From positions 1 through 5,128 of the forward strand of contig JALSON010000034.1 of the NCBI GenBank assembly GCA_026986455.1: DNA of 5,128 nt, given 5' to 3'. The notes beneath the pieces are model-generated. The model made no database searches, was not told the DNA's origin, and worked only from the letters and a program-made list of their open reading frames with translations. This DNA is from Thermococcaceae archaeon (GTDB lineage Archaea; Methanobacteriota_B; Thermococci; Thermococcales; Thermococcaceae). Positions within the stretch are counted from its first letter, which is position 1. The number at the start of each line of letters is the position of its first letter. Both the position numbers and the translations under genes were made by a program. Of this stretch, positions 1 to 4,134 are shown piece after piece.

Positions 1-3
1 TTT

Positions 4-25
4 AAAAAAGCGCCCGAAGGGCGCT
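4..25 (-). terminator. Hairpin followed by a T-run on the minus strand
   Basis: Positions 9-25 form a perfect 7-bp stem (AGCGCCC / GGGCGCT) around a GAA triloop. Read on the minus strand the hairpin is followed by six T residues (the A-run at 4-9), the layout of an intrinsic terminator for leftward transcription, for example from the tRNA or an unrecognised RNA between them. Archaeal termination depends mainly on the T-run, so the hairpin may instead belong to a repeat family, as its near-twin at 304-320 suggests. Confidence 0.45.
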
Positions 26-105
26 CAAGCACGGAAAACACACTTTAAAACTGCCAGTTTAGAATTCAACCCCCACCAAAAGGGCTAAATGAAAACGCAT
101 GCCAT

Positions 106-191
106 ACTTTGATGAAACTTTGCGAAGGCAAAGTTTCCTACGGGGGTTTGGGAGTACAGGAAACTTTGTGCAGACAAAGTTTCATCAAAGT
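106..191. repeat. 86-bp nested palindromic element
   Basis: The outer arms are a perfect 17-bp inverted repeat, ACTTTGATGAAACTTTG (106-122) and its complement (175-191). Inside them lies a second perfect inverted repeat of 11 bp, CAAAGTTTCCT (129-139) and AGGAAACTTTG (158-168). Six-base internal loops (123-128 and 169-174) separate the two, and a G-rich 18-base apical segment (140-157) caps it. Each half can also fold alone (9-bp stem 114-122/129-137 and 9-bp stem 160-168/175-183), so a cruciform or two-hairpin form is possible. It has no coding capacity. A miniature transposable element, a repeated extragenic palindrome or a structured RNA would all fit. Confidence 0.8.
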
Positions 192-214
192 TTGTGATTC
201 CCCGATACAGTCTA

Positions 215-228
215 TTTAGGAGGGGTTT
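215..228 (+). repeat. Direct repeat copy 1, TTTAGGAGGGGTTT
   Basis: This 14-bp sequence is repeated exactly 65 bp downstream at 280-293. The similarity extends with gaps: both copies are preceded by CT plus one or two bases and followed a few bases later by CTTTAG (230-235 here). The AGGAGGGG core resembles a Shine-Dalgarno, but no start codon with a sustained frame follows. Confidence 0.7.
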
Positions 229-279
229 TCTTTAGATATTGTCCTTTTGGCCAAATTGGATTCTGTTCCCTATGGCCTG

Positions 280-293
280 TTTAGGAGGGGTTT
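280..293 (+). repeat. Direct repeat copy 2, TTTAGGAGGGGTTT
   Basis: Exact second copy of the 14-bp repeat at 215-228, here followed by GGGGG and then CTTTAG (299-304), which leads straight into the hairpin at 304-320. The run from 283 to 298 (GG, GGGG, GGGGG separated by short spacers) is the most G-rich stretch of the region and could form a weak two-tetrad quadruplex. Confidence 0.7.
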
Positions 294-303
294 GGGGGCT
301 TTA

Positions 304-320
304 GCGCTCCGAAGGAGCGC
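304..320. repeat. Perfect hairpin with GAA loop, twin of the one at 9-25
   Basis: GCGCTCC (304-310), GAA, GGAGCGC (314-320) is a perfect 7-bp stem with a triloop. It differs from the hairpin at 10-24 only by a C/T and matching G/A exchange and one extra pair, so the stem is kept by compensatory bases. Unlike the first copy it is not followed by a T-run on either strand, so termination is a weaker explanation here. Confidence 0.7.
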
Positions 321-442
321 ATGTTGAAGTTGAACCCTCACGAGAGAAAGTCATTGAGCTAATCCAAGTTTCAAAAGCAAACTTTAAACTCAAAACCAAT
401 TCATAAGGAATCAACGCTAAGGAGGAATCACGACCTTTTGAT

Positions 443-466
443 CAAACTTTTCGTTAGAAAAGTTTG
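443..466 (-). repeat. Perfect 10-bp stem-loop just 3' of the tRNA
   Basis: CAAACTTTTC (443-452) and GAAAAGTTTG (457-466) pair perfectly around the loop GTTA. The element starts 3 bases beyond the encoded CCA of the minus-strand tRNA, so it would lie in the tRNA 3' trailer. On that strand the arm carries a run of four T, which might act in termination. Its arms share the AAACTTT core with the repeats further left, so it may instead be another copy of that family. Confidence 0.6.
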
Positions 467-469
467 CTA

Positions 470-545
<76 letters not shown>

Positions 546-554
546 TCAAAAGGG

Positions 555-562
555 TTTTAAAG
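555..562 (+). promoter_or_regulatory. Possible TATA box of the dUTPase gene
   Basis: TTTTAAAG, preceded by AAAAGGG as a possible BRE. Counting about 25 bases on from the box puts transcription start near 583, giving a very short leader before the ATG at 592. It lies between the tRNA 5' end and the tRNA's own TATA box, so the two divergent promoters would overlap. Confidence 0.35.
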
Positions 563-568
563 CTTGGG

Positions 569-576
569 AAAATAAA
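569..576 (-). promoter_or_regulatory. Probable TATA box of the tRNA-Arg gene
   Basis: On the minus strand this reads TTTATTTT, centred about 27 bases before the tRNA 5' end. That is the distance expected for archaeal TBP/TFB promoters that start at or next to the mature end. A purine-rich stretch before it (GCAAGG on the minus strand) could serve as BRE. Confidence 0.5.
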
Positions 577-591
577 CCTTGCGGTGGTTCT

Positions 592-1068
592 ATGATATTG
601 TCAGACAGGAAAATCAGGGAAGAAATTCTGATTGAGCCGTTTAATGAGAAATCCCTCCAGCCTGCAGGCTATGACTTAAGGGTCGGCAGGGAGGCCATGA
701 TCAGGGGCAGGCTTGTGGATGTTAAGGGTGAGGGGAAGGTGGTTATTCCGCCCAGGGAATATGCCCTGATACTGACCCTTGAGAGGATCAAGCTCCCGGA
801 TGACGTTATGGGGGACATGAAGCTGAGAAGTTCTCTTGCAAGGGAAGGGCTCCTCGGGTCTTTTGCATGGGTCGACCCGGGATGGGACGGAAACCTGACC
901 CTGGCTGTCTTTAACGGCTCTGATAATGAAATAGAGCTTGAGTATGGAGAAAGGTTCGTTCAGATTGCATTTATTCGCCTGGAGGAGCCTGCACAGAACC
1001 CGTACAGGGGGAGCTATCAGGGAAGCCAGCACCTGACACCCTCAAAACGCAGGGGATGGCTTTTATGA
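592..1068 (+). CDS. dut: Archaeal-type dUTPase (dCTP deaminase/dUTPase superfamily)
   Basis: This 158-residue protein has the trimeric dCTP deaminase/dUTPase fold. Motifs in order are QPAGYDLR (23-30, uracil and phosphate pocket region), RSSLAREG (79-86, phosphate binding), WVDPGWDGNLTL (93-104) with Asp95, and a C-terminal YQGS (142-145) closing over the nucleotide. Bifunctional and deaminating members (E. coli Dcd, M. jannaschii DCD-DUT) carry a catalytic Glu just after the TL of the third motif. Here that position is Ala105, so deamination is unlikely. Hydrolysis of dUTP to dUMP and PPi, keeping uracil out of DNA and supplying dUMP for thymidylate synthesis, is the best call. Length and sequence match the 156-residue Pyrococcus dUTPases annotated within the dCTP deaminase family. 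ATG 592 has GGTGGT (583-588) at good spacing. Many automatic annotations will call it dcd. Confidence 0.85.
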   Translation: MILSDRKIREEILIEPFNEKSLQPAGYDLRVGREAMIRGRLVDVKGEGKVVIPPREYALILTLERIKLPDDVMGDMKLRSSLAREGLLGSFAWVDPGWDGNLTLAVFNGSDNEIELEYGERFVQIAFIRLEEPAQNPYRGSYQGSQHLTPSKRRGWLL

Positions 1069-1088
1069 ACTGACCATAGGCTTCGTTA

Positions 1089-1114
1089 TAACTTTTTACT
1101 TTGGTTAAAAGTTA
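1089..1114. terminator. Stem-loop with T-run after the dUTPase gene
   Basis: TAACTTTTTAC (1089-1099) and GTTAAAAGTTA (1104-1114) pair at 10 of 11 positions around TTTG. It starts 20 bases past the dUTPase stop and contains five consecutive T (1093-1097), so it is a reasonable terminator for that gene. Its 5' edge also contains the perfect palindrome GTTATAAC (1085-1092). A protein-binding operator is the alternative, but it lies about 100 bp before the next TATA box. Confidence 0.45.
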
Positions 1115-1141
1115 CACTCTGTATATGCCCATCACCGGGAA

Positions 1142-1189
1142 TTTGTGTCACAAAATATGCATATTTCAACATATACTATTTTCAAAATA
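1142..1189. promoter_or_regulatory. Cluster of three perfect palindromes (candidate operators)
   Basis: TTTGTGTCACAAA (1142-1154), AAATATGCATATTT (1153-1166) and TATTTTCAAAATA (1177-1189) are each perfect dyads. The first two overlap by two bases, and their centres lie about 11.5 and 23.5 bp apart, close to one and two helical turns. They sit directly before the BRE/TATA of the transporter cluster, where archaeal activators (and some repressors) bind. They do not match the Thermococcales TrmBL1/TGM site (TATCAC-N5-GTGATA) or the SurR site as I know them. AT-richness makes short palindromes more likely by chance, so regulator binding is inferred. Confidence 0.45.
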
Positions 1190-1193
1190 TTAA

Positions 1194-1208
1194 CGGAAAG
1201 ATATATAC
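1194..1208 (+). promoter_or_regulatory. Archaeal promoter (BRE and TATA) of the transporter cluster
   Basis: The purine-rich BRE CGGAAAG (1194-1200) directly joins the TATA box ATATATAC (1201-1208), a strong archaeal arrangement. Transcription should begin about 25 bases after the box, near 1228-1232, leaving a leader of about 28 bases before GTG 1258. It is the best promoter in the window and probably drives at least the DUF3311 and symporter genes. Confidence 0.65.
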
Positions 1209-1222
1209 ATACTTCTCATGTT

Positions 1223-1232
1223 AATGTACATT
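1223..1232. promoter_or_regulatory. Palindrome at the predicted transcription start
   Basis: AATGTACATT is a perfect 10-bp dyad. With a one-base offset the flanks GTTA (1220-1223) and TAAC (1234-1237) extend it. It covers the predicted +1 of the transporter promoter, a position at which a bound protein would block RNA polymerase, so a repressor operator is plausible. No regulator gene is present in the window. Confidence 0.35.
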
Positions 1233-1244
1233 GTAACACCCATT

Positions 1245-1251
1245 GGGGGTG
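1245..1251 (+). promoter_or_regulatory. Ribosome binding site of the DUF3311 gene
   Basis: GGGGGTG matches six of seven bases of GGAGGTG and ends 6 bases before GTG 1258. It therefore favours that start over the upstream in-frame TTG 1243, which overlaps the site itself, and GTG 1249, which lies inside it. Confidence 0.6.
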
Positions 1252-1257
1252 CCTACT

Positions 1258-1470
1258 GTGGAGAAAGATGAAAGCAGGAAGTATGCCCTTGTTCTGGGCA
1301 TAATACCTTGGGTAGCATACGTAGTGATTTCACCAGCATTCAACAAGCCAGAGCCCCTGATCCTTGGAATGCCACCATTGATGTTCTGGAACACGCTGTG
1401 GCTGATATTAACCTCAATATGCCTCTATGGAGCATATAAGCTCGAATTGGGGGGTGGTCTCCTTGAGTAG
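1258..1470 (+). CDS. DUF3311-type small membrane protein, symporter partner
   Basis: A 70-residue protein with a charged, soluble N-terminus (1-9) and two membrane segments at about 10-27 and 40-61. The pattern IIPWVA, then PAFNKPEP at 26-33, then LGMPPLMFWNTLW at 36-48 fits the DUF3311 family (PF11755). Members are about 60-90 residues and are often encoded directly before an SSS-family symporter, including MctP-type permeases. A role as accessory subunit or assembly factor of that transporter is inferred from this linkage; no biochemical function is established to my knowledge. The start is GTG 1258, chosen by Shine-Dalgarno spacing. A TTG start at 1243 would add five residues. Its stop (TAG 1468-1470) lies inside the start region of the symporter gene, so translation of the two is likely coupled. 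Confidence 0.75.
   Translation: MEKDESRKYALVLGIIPWVAYVVISPAFNKPEPLILGMPPLMFWNTLWLILTSICLYGAYKLELGGGLLE
1451..1458 (+). promoter_or_regulatory. Ribosome binding site deciding the symporter start
   Basis: GGGGTGGT lies within the 3' end of the DUF3311 gene. Its GGTG core (1453-1456) is 6 bases before TTG 1463, the same spacing as in the DUF3311 gene. No comparable site precedes the longer in-frame ATG at 1427, so TTG 1463 is preferred. Confidence 0.55.
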
Positions 1471-2905
1471 CGCCGCACTTCCAGTAGCAATAATCATAGG
1501 TTGGGTACTCTTGAGTTTGGCTGTTGGAGTTTACGCCGGAATAAAGAGGAAGTTTACCTTGGAGGGATACCTTGTCTCCGGAAGAAGCTTGGGGCTGATA
1601 TTCCTCTACGTCCTGATGGCAGGAGAAATTTACAGTGCCTATGCATTCTTGGGAACCGGTGGCTGGGCATACTCATACGGAATGCCGATAATGTATGCAA
1701 TAGGCTATGGAGCCCTAGCCTATGCCTTTGGTTACTTCTATGCAAAGTATGTATGGAAGGTCGGTAAGTACTTTAAATGCGTGACCCAAGCCGACTACTT
1801 CCATGTGAGATATAACAGCAGAACACTGGCAGCACTTGTTGCACTCATCGGAATTGTTTTCAACGTTCCCTATCTGCAGCTTCAGCTTCAGGGACTTGGA
1901 TACATCGTTAACGTTGGCTCGCTCAACACAATTTCAATAAAAGCCGGAATCGTCATTGGGATGGTTATAATGATGATATACGTCTATACTAGTGGTCTTA
2001 GGGGAATCTCCTGGACAAACCTTCTGCAGGCAACGCTCATGTTCATAGTTGCATGGGCAATTCTCTTTGCCGTGCCGTTCAAGCAGTTTGGAGGCGTTGG
2101 TGCAATGTTTAAGGCACTGGCCCAAGCCAAACCCGGGCATCTGATACTTCACCCACCGCTTGGCATGGCATGGTATGTCTCGACGCTTATACTGTGCGGG
2201 CTTGGATTCTTCATGTACCCCCAGATGTACCCATCCATATACAGTGCCAGAGATTTAAAGACACTGAAAAAGAATTACACCCTTCTACCGATTTACTCCA
2301 TATTCATGATACCTGTCATCTTGGCGGGCTTCACAATTGCTGCAATGGGTCTTAAATTAGCGGCTCCTGATGAGGCTGTGCTGAAAGCTGTTGAGGTATC
2401 CTATCCGTCATGGGTTCTGGGAATAGTCGGTGCGGGAGGTTTTGCAGCGGCGGCATCAACAGCAAGTGCAATAATACTAACACTGGCAGGATTACTCTCA
2501 AAGAATTTGTATACAATAATAAAGCCAACAGCATCCGACAAAGAACTCGTGCTTGCAAGCAGAATTTCGGTCATACTGTTCGGTGTAACTGCCATGCTCT
2601 TAGCTCTCTTTGCTCCGGGAAGGCTTGTCGCACTTTTACTCCTGGCATATTCCGGCATAACGCAGATGTTCCCTGCAGCAGTTCTTGGGCTATTCTGGAA
2701 GAGAATGAACAAATACTCCGCAGGGGCGGGCATAATCGCAGGGTTGATAACGGTTACATACCTGAAATTCGGACTCAAACACAATCCTCTGGGAATCCAC
2801 TTCGGCCTCTGGGGTCTGCTTGTGAACTTCATTGTGACAGTAATAGTGGCATATGCAACAAAGCCTGATGAAAACTTTGAAAAGTTCAGGCTCGCATTTG
2901 CCTGA
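1463..2905 (+). CDS. Sodium:solute symporter (SSS family, MctP/PutP-like)
   Basis: An integral membrane transporter of 480 residues, the usual SSS length, with about 13 hydrophobic segments beginning at residues 5-25. Family marks are GVYAGIKRKFTLEGYLVSGRSLG (start at 22), a tyrosine- and glycine-rich second segment, NVPYLQLQLQGLGYIV (134-149, typical of MctP-like members), GFFMYPQMYPSIYSARDLK (248-266), AAAASTAS (328-335), where a Ser-Thr pair in PutP binds sodium, and FWKRMNKYSAGAG (411-423). It should couple Na+ entry to uptake of a small organic solute. MctP relatives carry lactate, pyruvate or alanine, but the substrate here cannot be read from sequence. The TTG start overlaps the DUF3311 gene by 8 bases. 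An ATG at 1427 would add 12 residues but lacks a ribosome site. The following hydrolase genes hint at amino acids or acyl-derived carboxylates. Confidence 0.85.
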   Translation: MSSAALPVAIIIGWVLLSLAVGVYAGIKRKFTLEGYLVSGRSLGLIFLYVLMAGEIYSAYAFLGTGGWAYSYGMPIMYAIGYGALAYAFGYFYAKYVWKVGKYFKCVTQADYFHVRYNSRTLAALVALIGIVFNVPYLQLQLQGLGYIVNVGSLNTISIKAGIVIGMVIMMIYVYTSGLRGISWTNLLQATLMFIVAWAILFAVPFKQFGGVGAMFKALAQAKPGHLILHPPLGMAWYVSTLILCGLGFFMYPQMYPSIYSARDLKTLKKNYTLLPIYSIFMIPVILAGFTIAAMGLKLAAPDEAVLKAVEVSYPSWVLGIVGAGGFAAAASTASAIILTLAGLLSKNLYTIIKPTASDKELVLASRISVILFGVTAMLLALFAPGRLVALLLLAYSGITQMFPAAVLGLFWKRMNKYSAGAGIIAGLITVTYLKFGLKHNPLGIHFGLWGLLVNFIVTVIVAYATKPDENFEKFRLAFA

Positions 2906-2910
2906 TTTCA

Positions 2911-2933
2911 TTTATTCCCTTTTTTGTGTTTTG
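2911..2933 (+). terminator. T-rich tract after the symporter gene
   Basis: Starting 5 bases after the symporter stop, the plus strand reads TTTATTCCC followed by six T (2920-2925) and another four T (2929-2932). T-runs of this kind are the main archaeal termination signal, and no stable hairpin accompanies it. It may fully or partly separate the transporter pair from the hydrolase pair. TTTATT at 2910-2915 could alternatively be a weak TATA element for the next gene. Confidence 0.4.
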
Positions 2934-2946
2934 TGTCATGATATCT

Positions 2947-2955
2947 GGAGGTGAT
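2947..2955 (+). promoter_or_regulatory. Full-length Shine-Dalgarno of the amidohydrolase gene
   Basis: GGAGGTGAT is complementary to the archaeal 16S 3' end over nine bases and lies 3 bases before ATG 2959. It fixes that start against upstream in-frame GTG 2926 and ATG 2938. It is the strongest ribosome site in the window, so this gene is probably translated independently of its upstream neighbour. Confidence 0.85.
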
Positions 2956-2958
2956 TCC

Positions 2959-4134
2959 ATGGATGTTGTGAAGTCTGTGATTAAAAAGGCTAAGGAATTA
3001 GAACCATATATCATTGAGATGAGGCGGGGTTTTCATGCGCGTCCTGAGTTGAAGTATGAGGAGGTGTGGACTTCGGGGGTTGTGGTGGGGGAGCTTGAGC
3101 GTCTTGGTTATGAGGTTGTTAGGACGGCAGGGACGGGTGTTGTTGGGGTTTTAAGGGGTAAGAAACCCGGGAGGATTGTGGCTTTAAGGGCTGATATGGA
3201 TGCTTTACCAATTCAGGAGGAGAATGATGTTCCTTACAGGTCGAAAATTCCCGGGAAAATGCATGCTTGCGGGCATGATGCCCACACCGCAATGCTCTTA
3301 GGAGCAGCAAGAATACTCTCCGGATTAAAGGACGAGTTAAATGGCACGGTAAAACTCATCTTCCAGCCGGCTGAGGAAGGGGGTTTAGGAGCCAAAAGAA
3401 TAGTTGAGGACGGGCATCTGAATGACGTTGACGCCATCTTCGGAATACACGTGTGGGCTGAATTACCGGCAGGAGTCATAGGCGTGAAAGCAGGCCCCCT
3501 CCTCGCATCAGCAGACGCCTTCAAAACAACCATCAAAGGCAAAGGCGGACACGGAGCTTCCCCCCAGTTTGCCAATGATCCGATCCCAGTCGCCATTGAT
3601 ATAGCGCAGGCTTTTTACAAGGTGCTCGCGAGGGAGATTAACCCGCTTGACCCTGTGGCGCTGAGCGTTACGTCAATACAGGCCGGCAATACCTTCAACG
3701 TTATTCCGGAGAAAGCTGAGCTCCTCGGGACCTTCAGGACTTTCAGCGAGGATGTGAGGGAGTATCTGGTGAGGAGGATGGGAGAGATTGTGGAGGCCTA
3801 TGCGAGGGCGCATAACGTTGAGGCTAACTTTGATCTGACGATAGAGCCCATTCCTCCCACCATCAACGATGAAAGACTCGCGGAGTTTGCGAGGGAGGCT
3901 TTAAAGCCCCTCGGGAGTATAGTGGAGCCGCAGCCGACGATGGGGGCTGAGGACTTCTCGCTTTACCTTAAGAAGGCGCCGGGCCTCTTCGTCCTCCTCG
4001 GAATCAGGAACGAGGAGAAGGGGATAATTTATCCGCACCACCATCCGAAGTTCAACGTTGATGAGTCCGTCCTCTGGAAGGGAAGCGCAATCTATGCTTT
4101 GTTAGCTTACAGATACCTGGAGGGTTCAAAATGA
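2959..4134 (+). CDS. M20D-family amidohydrolase (aminoacylase/carboxypeptidase type)
   Basis: A 391-residue cytoplasmic metallohydrolase, normal for M20D enzymes. Visible motifs are HARPEL (26-31), RADMDALP (77-84), MHACGHDAHT (101-110) with metal ligands Cys104 and His106, PAEEG (137-141) with catalytic Glu139 and ligand Glu140, GIHVW (162-166) with His164, a dimerisation domain at about 185-295 containing GKGGHGASP, and HHHPKFNVDE (360-369) with the last ligand His362. All key residues are present. Relatives include the Pyrococcus and Thermococcus L-aminoacylases, Sulfolobus CpsA and plant IAA-amino acid hydrolases, so hydrolysis of N-acyl-amino acids is the best guess and carboxypeptidase action is possible. 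The next gene starts within its stop codon, making a two-gene unit. The gene is compositionally uneven: its first 280 bases are strongly G/T-rich and the following 300 C/A-rich. Confidence 0.88.
   Translation: MDVVKSVIKKAKELEPYIIEMRRGFHARPELKYEEVWTSGVVVGELERLGYEVVRTAGTGVVGVLRGKKPGRIVALRADMDALPIQEENDVPYRSKIPGKMHACGHDAHTAMLLGAARILSGLKDELNGTVKLIFQPAEEGGLGAKRIVEDGHLNDVDAIFGIHVWAELPAGVIGVKAGPLLASADAFKTTIKGKGGHGASPQFANDPIPVAIDIAQAFYKVLAREINPLDPVALSVTSIQAGNTFNVIPEKAELLGTFRTFSEDVREYLVRRMGEIVEAYARAHNVEANFDLTIEPIPPTINDERLAEFAREALKPLGSIVEPQPTMGAEDFSLYLKKAPGLFVLLGIRNEEKGIIYPHHHPKFNVDESVLWKGSAIYALLAYRYLEGSK
4119..4124 (+). promoter_or_regulatory. Ribosome binding site of the acylaminoacyl peptidase gene
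   Basis: GGAGGG sits inside the last codons of the amidohydrolase gene, 6 bases before ATG 4131. Together with the ATGA stop/start overlap it supports this start and translational coupling. Confidence 0.6.

Larger units (their letters stand above)
1..469. other. Repeat-rich non-coding region left of the tRNA
   Basis: I find no supportable gene here on either strand. Frames are short, lack Shine-Dalgarno sequences and run through hairpins. The region contains several inverted and direct repeats, listed separately. The core AAACTTT or its complement AAAGTTT recurs at about 116-121, 130-136, 161-167, 176-182, 187-193, 379-385 (paired with AAGTTT at 366-371), 444-450 and 459-465. This density suggests a dispersed non-coding repeat family or remnants of small non-autonomous elements, but copy number in the genome cannot be judged from one window. 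A non-coding RNA inside it is possible. I saw no box C/D arrangement: the one TGATGA (110-115) has no CTGA at a suitable distance. Confidence 0.7.

Noticed and set aside
105..200. Box C/D guide RNA using TGATGA at 110-115
   Set aside because: The base before it is T, not a purine, and no CTGA box follows at a suitable distance on either strand.
301..440. Minus-strand open frame of about 46 codons ending SREGSTSTCAPSER
   Set aside because: Neither TTG 414 nor ATG 354 has a Shine-Dalgarno, the frame ends in the GAA-loop hairpin, and composition looks like repeat DNA. Probably spurious.
1..469. CRISPR array or leader
   Set aside because: No regularly spaced 25-35-bp repeats with unique spacers. 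The repeats here are inverted or few, and do not resemble the Thermococcales CRISPR repeat as I know it.
1427..1462. ATG 1427 as start of the symporter
   Set aside because: No ribosome site precedes it, and the added residues do not look like an SSS N-terminus; TTG 1463 has a well-spaced site.
2401..2832. 143-residue minus-strand frame inside the symporter gene
   Set aside because: Antisense shadow of a well-supported membrane protein gene, with no promoter or ribosome site and no recognisable domain.
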